Below are positions 15,761 to 23,010 of a stretch of 38,237 nucleotides of DNA, piece by piece. The notes below the pieces were generated by a model, which was not told the DNA's origin, did no database searches, and saw only the letters and a program-made list of their open reading frames with translations. Positions within the stretch are counted from its first letter, which is position 1; each line of letters starts with the position of its first letter. Source of the DNA: an uncultured Bacteroidales bacterium (GTDB lineage: Bacteria; Bacteroidota; Bacteroidia; Bacteroidales; Paludibacteraceae). The position numbers and the translations under genes were made by a program. The stretch lies in contig CALUOH010000019.1 in NCBI GenBank assembly GCA_944322025.1, positions 1-38,237 on the forward strand, read 5' to 3'.

Positions 15761-16861
15761 TTAATACTTCACCCTCTCTCCCGTGACAATCGCCGTGAAG
15801 CGCGGCATCACTCTTTTCAGTATCTTGTAGCAGACGATGCAGATACAGATAGTCGCGGTGGGGGCGAGTAGATATACGGCTATGGCCGACAGCTCTGTAT
15901 GCGGGTGCAGTAGCCTCACTCCTAACTCTATAATCGCCGCGAGCACAACGCCGTGCGATGCGTAGACGAAAAAGCTGCTTGACGACAGACTCTCCGCTTG
16001 CCTCCATCTTCCCTTTTCCGCCATCCTCGCCGTGACTCCCACGACAAGGAAGATGCCCGTGATGATATTGATTAAATGCAGAACACTTCCCAATGCCCCC
16101 TCTCCGAGCAGTGCGAGTTCCACTATTGAGAACACTGCGTAGAGCGTGGCGGCCACTGGCACTGTCGGTTTCATCACGGCGGTGAAATCCTTGCCGTGTA
16201 TGCTGAAATAAGCCCCTCCTGCAAAATATATGAGGTCTGATAGCACAAGCCCTGACAGGGTAGGGAAGAGCTGCGACATCTGCATCCCCACCATTATGGC
16301 GATGAAGTACACTCCGCCCCTCTTCACCAGCCAGTATATGAGCGGTGACAGTACGGCCATTACCATAAGATCTCGCACGAACCACAGCTGATAGCAAATG
16401 GGGAACGACGGTGCGCCGGGGTTGACCATGCTCATGTCCCAGAAAGCGCAGAGAAAGTCGCGGGGCGAAAAGTCGCATATCGCCTTGCCGCCAATCGCCC
16501 CCGGCAGCGCGGCCTGTGCAGCGGCGTAGATTGCCATCACGGCTGCGTTCCAGAAGACGTAGGGGATAAGTAGTGTCTTTATGCGCCGTTTGAGCTTTTG
16601 CAGATAGACGCTCCGCGAGAACTCTCCCGTTCGGAAAAACAGGAAGCCCGATATGAAGAAGAACAGGCGCGAGGGTATCCGCGCCAGTATGTCGGACAGG
16701 TAAAAGGACAGGTATGTATATATCGGAAGCCGCTCCCCGCCTACGATAGCCATGCCTCCGTCGCTGCCATCCATGTAGCGCGAGTGTGCCAGCACCACCC
16801 CTGCTATCAGCGGGAAACGCAGGATACTTATGACTGTTGACTGCAAATCCTTCTCTGCCAT
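15761..16861 (-). CDS. Acyltransferase family 3 membrane protein
   Basis: A 366-residue polytopic protein of the Acyltransferase_3 type, with about ten hydrophobic segments. Family features are an N-terminal histidine-bearing helix (ILRFPLIAGVVLAHSRYM, corresponding to the R...I..V...H catalytic region), SRLFFFISGFLFF (the family's P.FF.iSGfl), YVFWNAAV, CYQLWFVRDLMVM, and SSSSFFVYASHGVVLAAI near the C-terminus. Such enzymes O-acylate polysaccharide, lipid or peptidoglycan-linked sugars at the inner membrane; the acceptor here is unknown. It is the last gene of the DUF6242-like/aroA/sufE operon, after a 192-bp gap in which I see no clear promoter, so separate transcription is possible. Confidence 0.85.
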   Translation of the reverse strand: MAEKDLQSTVISILRFPLIAGVVLAHSRYMDGSDGGMAIVGGERLPIYTYLSFYLSDILARIPSRLFFFISGFLFFRTGEFSRSVYLQKLKRRIKTLLIPYVFWNAAVMAIYAAAQAALPGAIGGKAICDFSPRDFLCAFWDMSMVNPGAPSFPICYQLWFVRDLMVMAVLSPLIYWLVKRGGVYFIAIMVGMQMSQLFPTLSGLVLSDLIYFAGGAYFSIHGKDFTAVMKPTVPVAATLYAVFSIVELALLGEGALGSVLHLINIITGIFLVVGVTARMAEKGRWRQAESLSSSSFFVYASHGVVLAAIIELGVRLLHPHTELSAIAVYLLAPTATICICIVCYKILKRVMPRFTAIVTGERVKY

Positions 16862-17053
16862 GGCTCTATCCCTGCCCCGTCTGTCCTTTGCGCTTAAGCC
16901 TCCATCCCCCTCCTGACGCTCATCGGGCAGTATATTGGTTTGATGCTATCCATGCGCACACCGCGGTTGAGCGGGTTTCACGTTCCGTGACGGTACGTCT
17001 TCTTTTCCGGCAAATGGGGAAATGGCATATATGTTGGCGGCACTCTCTCCGTC

Positions 17054-17488
17054 TTACGGCTCCACTTGTCCCTTCACTTTCAGGGCAATAGCGTAGTAGC
17101 GCATCTGGTGCAGCATTGCGGCCATGCCGTTTGAGCGGGTGGGGGAGAGATGCTCTTTGAGGCCTATCTCGTCTATGAACCCTAAATCTGACTGTATGAT
17201 TTCGTCCGGTGTTGACCCAGAGAGCACTTTGGTAAGCAGAGCCACCACTCCCTTCACTATGATTGCGTCGCTGTCTCCGCGATAATATACCTTGCCGTCA
17301 CGCTCGTCACAGAGAAGCCACACTTGGCTCTGGCATCCCTTTATGAGGTTCTTTTCTGTCTTCTCTTCTTCCGTAATTGGGGGCAGCTCATTCCCTAATT
17401 CTACAAGATACTGATATTTGTCCATCCAGTCGTCATACGCAGCGAAGGTCTCCGTTATCTCCTGCGCCCGTTCTGCCAATGTACTCAT
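17054..17488 (-). CDS. sufE: SufE-family cysteine desulfurase sulfur acceptor
   Basis: A 144-residue SufE. The catalytic cysteine is C52 in LIKGCQSQVWL, aligned with C51 of E. coli SufE; it takes persulfide sulfur from SufS and passes it to the SufBCD scaffold for Fe-S cluster assembly in the cytoplasm. Other family marks are DWMDKYQYLVELG near the start, GDSDAIIVKGVVALLTKVLSG, and the C-terminal LSPTRSNGMAAMLHQMR. It lies 62 bp after aroA on the same strand. No other suf genes are in the window, so this copy is detached from the main suf operon. Confidence 0.95.
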   Translation of the reverse strand: MSTLAERAQEITETFAAYDDWMDKYQYLVELGNELPPITEEEKTEKNLIKGCQSQVWLLCDERDGKVYYRGDSDAIIVKGVVALLTKVLSGSTPDEIIQSDLGFIDEIGLKEHLSPTRSNGMAAMLHQMRYYAIALKVKGQVEP

Positions 17489-17550
17489 ATGCGTCGGTTA
17501 CTTTATGTGTCTCATTAATAATAGATTTCAATCCCGATTATCCCCTGCCG

Positions 17551-18801
17551 TCACTCTCTGGCGATGTGCTCGTACCTTGACATGTGCTCCCAGAAGGCGG
17601 GGTATGACTTTGTGACCACATCCGCGTTCTCCATTGTGAAACGTCTCCCCCACCCGATGGAGGCCATAGCCATGGCTACTCTGTGGTCGTCCCACGTCTT
17701 GACTCTCGGCATCCCCTCCTCTGTTGCCACTCTCCTGCCGTCCCACATGAGCATGTCCGCCCCCTCCTCTGTCGGGGCGAAGCCGAATTTCCGCAGCTCT
17801 TCGCTGATGGAGTGCCTCCTGTCCGACTCTTTCATCGCGAGGGTTCTCAGCCCTGACAGCCGGAACCTTATCCCCTTGGCACAGCAGGCCGTAATCAGCG
17901 GCAGTGCCATGTCCGGCACATCCGTGCAATCCATCTCTAACTCCTCCACGCACTCCCCTGACGGCATAATCTTCACTCCCTCTGCTGTATACTCGGTTCT
18001 CACTCCCATGTGCGCGAATATCTCTGCGGCACGGCTGTCCGGCTGACAGCTCTCCCGGGTAAGTCCCTTCAGTGTCATTTCGCCTCGTCCCGCCACAGCC
18101 ATCAGTGCGTACCAGAAAGTGGCCGCACTCCAGTCGGCCTCGGGTGTATAGTCGCAATCTTTATAGCCGCCCTCTTCCACGGTAATCCTGCCGTCGCCTG
18201 TCCGTACCTTGCCCCCGAATCTTCTCATTATCGTGGCCGTCATCCCTATGTACGGCGCGGATACTGGCTCTCCTTTCAGCACTATTTCCAGACCGCCCTC
18301 CAATGTCGGCCCTATGAGCATCAGTGCGGATATGAACTGGCTGCTCACTCCTGCCTCCGTTTCCACTATTCCCCCTCGCAGCCTGTGCCCTGTGATTTGC
18401 AGTGGCAGGCATCCCTGCGCCCCGTTGTATCTTATCTCCCCCCCGAGTGTTGTCAGTGCATCCACCAGCGGGGCTATCGGCCTCTGTTTGAGCCTCTCGC
18501 TCCCGGTCAGTATGACCTTGCGCCCCTCCACGCACGCCATTACTGCGGTGAGAAACCGCGCCGGGGCTGCCCCGTGGCCTGTCTCCATCGTCTCCACACC
18601 CTTGTCGGCGGTGCTTTTGCCTCTGTTCATGAGGAGGGCCGATTTCAGCAGCCGCGAGTCGTCGCATTCTGCCGCCTCTGTATCCTCCGTCAGTGTGCCG
18701 CACAGTGCCTTTATCACCAGCACCCTGTTCGATTCGCTCTTGGAGAGCGGCAAATCTATCGCCCCGGAGATTTCCCCGGTCAGTGCAGGCCCTATGGTCA
18801 T
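17551..18801 (-). CDS. aroA: 3-phosphoshikimate 1-carboxyvinyltransferase (EPSP synthase), atypical PEP loop
   Basis: A 416-residue EPSP synthase, the sixth step of the shikimate pathway (shikimate-3-phosphate plus PEP). Conserved active-site elements: LPLSKSESNR (K21, R26), SSQF (Q155), DVPDMALP (D297), KESDRRHS (E325, R328), DDHRVAMA (R374) and VTKSYP (K398), matching E. coli K22, R27, Q171, D313, E341, R344, R386 and K411. The PEP-binding loop is unusual: residues 75-83 read GHGAAPARF, where related enzymes have G-(N/H)-A-G-T-A-M-R-(P/F). Aligned without gaps, the position of E. coli G96 is alanine and T97 is alanine. The enzyme is slightly short. It follows the DUF6242-like gene by 7 bp. 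Confidence 0.95.
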   Translation of the reverse strand: MTIGPALTGEISGAIDLPLSKSESNRVLVIKALCGTLTEDTEAAECDDSRLLKSALLMNRGKSTADKGVETMETGHGAAPARFLTAVMACVEGRKVILTGSERLKQRPIAPLVDALTTLGGEIRYNGAQGCLPLQITGHRLRGGIVETEAGVSSQFISALMLIGPTLEGGLEIVLKGEPVSAPYIGMTATIMRRFGGKVRTGDGRITVEEGGYKDCDYTPEADWSAATFWYALMAVAGRGEMTLKGLTRESCQPDSRAAEIFAHMGVRTEYTAEGVKIMPSGECVEELEMDCTDVPDMALPLITACCAKGIRFRLSGLRTLAMKESDRRHSISEELRKFGFAPTEEGADMLMWDGRRVATEEGMPRVKTWDDHRVAMAMASIGWGRRFTMENADVVTKSYPAFWEHMSRYEHIARE

Positions 18802-18808
18802 CTTCCCC

Positions 18809-20125
18809 CTATCTTATGAAGCCCGGCAATGAGCCGTAGCACACTCCCGAGATTGCGCTCTTGGCAAATTCGCCGTTGCGCCTCCCGCCGATGAGATAGA
18901 TGAACCCGTCCGACAGCGTGATGGGCGAGATGTAGTATTTGTTCGCGTAGGGTATGGAAATCAGTGCCTTGCTGTCCGGTGTCCTCCACGTCAGCCCGTA
19001 GTCCGGCGAGTAGAGTTGGAAGTCCTCCTCGCATATCCCGTTGGCGTCTTGGCCTCCGAACATCATCAGCCCTCCGGCATACTGCACGAGAGCCACCCCC
19101 TCACGCGGTGAGAACCACTCCCCTCCGAGGGTCAGGTTGGCCCAGTACGACCCGTCCTCGGTGCTCCACAGCGTGCTGAGCAGGTTGCCCTCTGCGTCCC
19201 TGCCTCCCACGAGGAATGCGCGCGGTTTGCCCGTAGGCCCGTTCTCCACGCACACGCCCGCTCCCGTCACGGGAAATCTTGTCGGTATCCTTGACGAGTA
19301 TTCCCATGCTGTCGAATCTTCGGCGCAGCGTGCTATGCAATCCTCGCCCTCCATCGTGGCGTAGGCGTACAGGTATCCGTCCATGTAGAACAGCATGTTC
19401 TTTATCTCTATCCCCGTCAGCGTGCTCTCCTCCCATGTCGCTCCGTCGTTCGATGAGTAGAGCTTGTCCCCCTCGCCGTAGTACAGGCGTGTGTCGCTGC
19501 CTATCGTCATGTCGGCGTTAAACGTTGTCGGCAGCCCCTGCGCCTCGCTCTCCTCCCAGTTCTTCGCGTCGCTGCTCGTGTAGCACCTCACTCTGTCCGA
19601 CACGACAAGCAGCTTTATCTCGTCGCCCACATAGATGGCCTTCTCGCTTGTCGGGTCTTCTTCGTATATCTGTGTCTCGATTGACCGCCACACTATGGTG
19701 TCCGGGTCCACCTGATGCACCTTCACATTGACGGTGTACATCCTATCCTGCTCGCCGTCCACCGAAATCGTATGTATCTTCACAGGCTTCGAGAAGTCGA
19801 GGTACATGGTGTCCTCCCTGCTGTAATACAGGCTGTCCTCCCCGTGGTATATGACTATCGACCCCATCGCCCCCGACCCGATGATGGGCCATGCCGAGTC
19901 CACCCGCAGACCGTACTCCGCAGAGTCGCTGTTGCTGATGACGTTGCTGTCGTTGTCTATCGTGAAGATTATATCTTCCAGCCCCTCTATGCTGTCGTTC
20001 TTCAGGTAGAACGAGGTGATTTCTGTCGTTATGACGCTTCCATTCGTGTCGTCCTTCTTGCATGACACTGTCGCGACTATTGCGGCCATTGCCACGATGC
20101 CCCAAATACATCTCTTTAATTTCAT
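18809..20125 (-). CDS. DUF6242-like beta-propeller lipoprotein
   Basis: A 438-residue predicted lipoprotein: signal peptide MKLKRCIWGIVAMAAIVATVSC with the lipobox cysteine at residue 22, followed by KKDD. An N-terminal ~130-residue beta domain (ITTEITSFYLKNDSIEGLEDIIFTID ... RMYTVNVKVHQVDPD) resembles the first domain of DUF6242 proteins. The remainder has repeated blade-like motifs with SSDAKNWEES, SSNDGATWEEST, STEDGSYWANL, SPDYGLTWRTP and AFLVGGRD/MMFGGQD/IYLIGGRR, typical of sialidase/BNR and kelch-type propellers. The function is unknown. The DUF assignment is from memory of Bacteroidales proteins, so it is moderately sure. It is the first gene of the aroA-sufE operon. A large inverted-repeat element abuts its start codon. 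Confidence 0.78.
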   Translation of the reverse strand: MKLKRCIWGIVAMAAIVATVSCKKDDTNGSVITTEITSFYLKNDSIEGLEDIIFTIDNDSNVISNSDSAEYGLRVDSAWPIIGSGAMGSIVIYHGEDSLYYSREDTMYLDFSKPVKIHTISVDGEQDRMYTVNVKVHQVDPDTIVWRSIETQIYEEDPTSEKAIYVGDEIKLLVVSDRVRCYTSSDAKNWEESEAQGLPTTFNADMTIGSDTRLYYGEGDKLYSSNDGATWEESTLTGIEIKNMLFYMDGYLYAYATMEGEDCIARCAEDSTAWEYSSRIPTRFPVTGAGVCVENGPTGKPRAFLVGGRDAEGNLLSTLWSTEDGSYWANLTLGGEWFSPREGVALVQYAGGLMMFGGQDANGICEEDFQLYSPDYGLTWRTPDSKALISIPYANKYYISPITLSDGFIYLIGGRRNGEFAKSAISGVCYGSLPGFIR

Positions 20126-20333
20126 AAGTAGCTGTTCAAAATTAATTGTACATCACTTGCAGAATATTGTGCAGCTATGTTCATGCCGCGAAAACGGGAG
20201 CATAGCGGGCTATGTGACCGTTAAGCGGCGGGGAAAGAGCGCACAAGAAATGCAAGTGATACAAAGCTTTTATTTCATGTTTATCATTATATCCTCGACA
20301 AGCATAGTAGCGTTTAATTTTGAACTGCTACGT
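20126..20333. repeat. ~208-bp imperfect inverted-repeat element (MITE-like or invertible segment)
   Basis: Terminal arms AAGTAGCTGTTCAAAATTAA (20126-20145) and TTAATTTTGAACTGCTACGT (20314-20333) are inverted repeats agreeing at 18 of 20 positions. Nested inside are ATCACTTGCA/TGCAAGTGAT (20152-20161/20251-20260), TTGTGC/GCACAA (20167-20172/20241-20246), GCCGC/GCGGC (20185-20189/20225-20229), AACGG/CCGTT (20193-20197/20218-20222) and CATAGC/GCTATG (20201-20206/20209-20214). The right side carries ~47 extra bases between the outer and inner arms. Each terminal arm contains an outward-pointing TAATTTTG, which matches TAnnTTTG. The left end abuts the ATG of the DUF6242-like gene. The remainder of the gap to lgt (20334-20457) shows nothing recognisable. 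Confidence 0.75.
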
Positions 20334-20457
20334 AATGCCTCTATTCTTTTGTCTCTATGTCAGTGACATCACACCGGAGGCGTGGCCTCTCTCCATTATA
20401 ACGGTTAATTAACGCGAAATTACTTAGAATTTCTCACACACGCCCCACTCCCGCACC

Positions 20458-21303
20458 TCATTTACTGTTTTTTAAGAAACCGCCTCGCCCCTTCCTCTGG
20501 CTCAACACCAGTATCACCACCCCAGCCACCGCAAACGGCACGCTCAGCCACTGCCCCACGTTGATGCTCATCCCTTGCTCAAAATCCACCTGCACCTCCT
20601 TGAAAAACTCCACCGTGAAGCGGAACACCGCTATGGCTATGAACGTCACCCCAAGGTAGAACCCCGGCCTCACACGCTCATACCCCCACCTCCTGCACAG
20701 TGTGGCCATCACCCCGAACAGCAGGAAGTAAAACGTCGCCTCATATATCTGCGCCGGGTGTCGCGGCACTTGGTCGTAGGCCGTGAATACGAACGCCCAC
20801 GGCACATCCGTCGCCGCGCCCACTATCTCCGAGTTGATGAGGTTGCCCGTCCTTATGAACCCGCCCGCTAATGGCGTGGCTATCGCGAGGTCATCCATCA
20901 CCGCCAGCACCGGCGCGCCCTTCCACAGCCTCAGCAGCAGCACCGCGCACACCAGTCCCGCTGCCCCGCCGTGGCTTGCCAGCCCGTAGAACCCCGTGAA
21001 CTCCCAGCTCCCGTCTGTCCCCTGCTTCACGGGGAAAACCATCTCCACCGGATGGCTCAGATAGTACCCCGGCTCATAGAACAGGCAGTGGCACAGCCGC
21101 GCCCCTAAGAATATCAGCACGAACGACAGCACCATCAGCGCGTCGAAATAACCCTGCGGATAACCCTTCCTGCGGAAACGCCGCCACACATACCACGCCG
21201 CCAGCACAAGCCCCGTGGCGAACGTGATGCCGTACCACCTCACCGTCAGTCCCCCCGCCGTGAACACCACGGGGTCCGGCTCCCACACTATATATCCCTT
21301 CAC
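20458..21303 (-). CDS. lgt: Prolipoprotein diacylglyceryl transferase
   Basis: A 281-residue inner-membrane enzyme that transfers diacylglycerol from phosphatidylglycerol to the lipobox cysteine of prolipoproteins. Seven hydrophobic segments are present. The Lgt signature is clear: GGFIRTGNLINSEIVG (GG...R.GN..N.E), preceded by LGARLCHCLFYEPGYYLSHP and FTGFYGLASHGGAAG, and followed by VPRHPAQIYEA and RPGFYLGVTF. The frame is open to 21480, but that part is antisense-like low-complexity sequence inside dusB. I use GTG 21303, which gives MKGYIVWEPDPVVF and overlaps the dusB stop as GTGA, implying coupled translation. The GTG at 21306 is an alternative. It supplies the modification needed by several lipoproteins in this window. 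Confidence 0.93.
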   Translation of the reverse strand: MKGYIVWEPDPVVFTAGGLTVRWYGITFATGLVLAAWYVWRRFRRKGYPQGYFDALMVLSFVLIFLGARLCHCLFYEPGYYLSHPVEMVFPVKQGTDGSWEFTGFYGLASHGGAAGLVCAVLLLRLWKGAPVLAVMDDLAIATPLAGGFIRTGNLINSEIVGAATDVPWAFVFTAYDQVPRHPAQIYEATFYFLLFGVMATLCRRWGYERVRPGFYLGVTFIAIAVFRFTVEFFKEVQVDFEQGMSINVGQWLSVPFAVAGVVILVLSQRKGRGGFLKNSK

Positions 21304-22292
21304 CACGGCAAATCGAATTTCTCCGGTATGCTGTCTATGATGCCGAACAGCTCCTCCGCCGTCTCCGCCCTCAGCATCTCTATCCTCGTCGGCCTGAAAT
21401 GGTCTATCCCCTTGAACGTCGGCGACACCGCCAGGTGCCTCCTGCTGTGCACTATCCCCCGCCTCTCGTCCCCCAGCCACTCTATCGAGCTGAGCACATG
21501 CTCCTTGATTATCTCAGCCTCCCACTCATACGGGTGTCTCTCCATCTCCTCCCCCGTCCGCAGGTAATGCTTCATCTCCTCGAACACCCACGGGTGACCT
21601 ATCGCCCCGCGCCCCACCATCACCGCGTCCACGCCGTACCTCTCGAAACACTCCTTCGCCCTCTGCCCCGTCGTCACGTCGCCGTTCCCTATCACCGGTA
21701 TCCTCATCCTCGGGTTCGCCTTCACCTCCCCTATCAGCCTCCAGTCCGCACTCCCCGAGTACATCTGCGCCCGCGTCCGCCCGTGTATGGCTATCGCCTC
21801 AGCCCCGCAGTCCTGTATCGCCTCCGCAAGCTCCACTATCACCTTCGAGTGCTCGTCCCACCCCAGGCGCGTCTTCACCGTCACCGGCAGCTTCACCGCC
21901 TTCACCACCTCCCGCGTGATTTCCAGCAGCTTCGGGATGTCACGCAGCATACCCGCACCCGCCCCCTTCCCCGCCACCTTCTTCACCGGGCAGCCGAAAT
22001 TCAGGTCTATCACGTCCGGCCGCGCCTCTTCCACCATCCGCGCCGCCTCCACCATGGCATCCACCTCCCGCCCGTATATCTGTATCGCCACCGGACGCTC
22101 CTCGTCGTGTATGGTCAGCTTCTGCTCCGTCCGCTTAACATTCCGTATCAGCGCGTCCGCGCTCACGAACTCCGAGTACACCATATCCACCCCGAACCGC
22201 TTGCACAGCAGCCTGAACTCCGGGTCGGTCACATCCTCCATCGGCGCGAGCAGCAGCGGCCTCTCGCCCAAATCTATATCCCTTATCTTCAT
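21300..22292 (-). CDS. dusB: tRNA-dihydrouridine synthase (DusB-like)
   Basis: A 330-residue FMN flavoprotein that reduces uridines in the tRNA D-loop to dihydrouridine, using NADPH. TIM-barrel landmarks occur in order: LLLAPMEDVTDPEFR (FMN site), DLNFGCPVKKV with catalytic C101, KGAGAGMLRD, PVTVKTRLGWDE, AIHGRTRAQMYSG, IPVIGNGDV and VMVGRGAIGHPWVF (phosphate-binding), then the helical C-terminal domain. DusB is the most likely subtype for a Bacteroidetes single Dus, but the subtype is inferred. It overlaps lgt by 4 bp (GTGA). A consensus promoter lies ~95 bp upstream. The sequence just before its ATG resembles one arm of the element upstream of the DUF6242-like gene. Confidence 0.94.
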   Translation of the reverse strand: MKIRDIDLGERPLLLAPMEDVTDPEFRLLCKRFGVDMVYSEFVSADALIRNVKRTEQKLTIHDEERPVAIQIYGREVDAMVEAARMVEEARPDVIDLNFGCPVKKVAGKGAGAGMLRDIPKLLEITREVVKAVKLPVTVKTRLGWDEHSKVIVELAEAIQDCGAEAIAIHGRTRAQMYSGSADWRLIGEVKANPRMRIPVIGNGDVTTGQRAKECFERYGVDAVMVGRGAIGHPWVFEEMKHYLRTGEEMERHPYEWEAEIIKEHVLSSIEWLGDERRGIVHSRRHLAVSPTFKGIDHFRPTRIEMLRAETAEELFGIIDSIPEKFDLPW

Positions 22293-22342
22293 AAATGGCT
22301 CTTCAAATTAATCGTGTATCTCTTGTAGACTGTTATGCAACT
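22293..22342. repeat. Partial copy of the inverted-repeat element (one arm)
   Basis: From just before the dusB ATG, GGCTCTTCAAATTAATC and the following TTGTAGACTGTTATGCAACT align with 20130-20176 at roughly 70-75% by eye with one small gap. No matching right arm was seen downstream, so it looks like a decayed half element or a shared leader. In both cases the arm ends within two or three bases of the start codon. Confidence 0.55.
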
Positions 22343-22386
22343 TCTCCTTTCTGCCCCTCCGCCCTCCGCATGGACATTGCCATCAG

Positions 22387-22418
22387 CAAAAGTACGCAAA
22401 AAAATCCACCCCCCCAAC
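22387..22418 (-). promoter_or_regulatory. Promoter of dusB-lgt
   Basis: On the minus strand GTTG (22418-22415), a 20-bp spacer and TACTTTTG (22394-22387) match the Bacteroidetes consensus. Transcription would start near 22380 and give a leader of about 88 nt that includes the partial repeat arm. Confidence 0.75.
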
Positions 22419-22556
22419 CCCCTCTTTTTTCCCGTCTTCCCCTGTCAGACCCCAGCCCCTCCACCTCCCGGCCTCTTTCCTTCCACCGTGCCACTCCTCT
22501 TCCATCCTCCTCTCTTTTCCATGGTCTCTCTCCCCTCAACCCCCACCTTCCCCTAT

Positions 22557-22641
22557 TGCAAATTTAAGTTAAAAACACCTACTCTCGACGGAGCGGCCAG
22601 CCAGCCCCTACGGAACCCCACCGAAGCCCCTCCCCATCCTC
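22557..22641 (+). repeat. Paired intergenic repeat module, copy C (type-1 unit)
   Basis: Homologous to 8161-8244, with the shared stretch TACTCTCGACGGAGCGGCCAG, then GCCCCTACGGA, CCGAAGCC and CCCCATCCTC. The first part of the core is diverged (AAATTTAAG in place of AAAAAGTGG). Its type-2 partner lies 164 bp downstream. Confidence 0.8.
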
Positions 22642-22720
22642 ACCCCTCCACTTCCCCAGCCCCTTCCAGACCCCCTCCCTCCACCATACTTCCCCTCCTC
22701 AAACCCCTCCCCACTCCAAC

Positions 22721-22752
22721 TGCAAAAAGTGGTTAAAAAGACGTACTCTCGC
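22721..22752 (+). repeat. Paired intergenic repeat module, copy D (type-2 unit)
   Basis: TGCAAAAAGTGGTTAAAAA followed by GACGTACTCTCGC is identical to 8335-8366 except for one base. Downstream CGGAGC-G-GCTCCG forms a small palindrome, and CCGAAGCC and CTCCCCATCC recur as in the type-1 units. Confidence 0.8.
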
Positions 22753-22904
22753 CGGAGCGGCTCCGAAGCCCCAACGGACTCTCTCCCCATCCCCTCCGCC
22801 CGCTGTGCCCCGCCTCTCGTCCCATGCCTTGGGCGCGTCCGCCCCCGCCGCCAGCCTCTCCCGGTGCGTCTGCCGCACATCCCTGCCCCTTTTTCTTCTC
22901 TCTT

Positions 22905-22935
22905 TTTGTATTGTTCAAGATTCTTCGTACCTTTA
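22905..22935 (+). promoter_or_regulatory. Promoter of the fumarase gene
   Basis: TTTG (22905-22908), a 19-bp spacer and TACCTTTA (22928-22935) match the consensus except for the last base. The start would be near 22942, followed at once by the hairpin GCGGCG (22949-22954)/CGCCGC (22962-22967) at the 5' end of the mRNA. Confidence 0.7.
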
Positions 22936-23010
22936 CCGTGCTTTTGTCGCGGCGCTCTACCCGCCGCTCTCTCAACTTTTGGATTTACTAACTAACACAT
23001 AAAGAACTAT

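Larger units (their letters stand above)
22293..23010. other. Divergent dusB/fumarase intergenic region, gene-free
   Basis: These 718 bp carry no convincing gene. They contain the partial inverted-repeat arm (22293-22342), the dusB promoter, long pyrimidine-rich tracts on the plus strand (about 22400-22560, 22625-22720, 22780-22920), repeat units C and D, and the fumarase promoter. Short ORFs on both strands follow the repeats and are considered spurious. Confidence 0.6.

Noticed and set aside
21304..21480. Extended N-terminus of Lgt reaching into dusB
   Set aside because: The extra residues are an out-of-frame reading of dusB; GTG 21303 gives a normal Lgt N-terminus and a GTGA overlap.
21399..22328. 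A 309-codon plus-strand frame over dusB, and similar long antisense frames over the RND pump gene (3245-4450, 5915-7069)
   Set aside because: These are Arg/His/Pro-rich or Gly-rich shadows of well-supported genes, with no recognisable domains.
22608..22880. Minus-strand ORFs containing LRREYVFLTTF (also 8063-8281) as real genes
   Set aside because: They are Gly/Arg-rich translations of polypyrimidine tracts with no good start or family match, and unit C carries an in-frame stop; kept only as a finding about the repeat.
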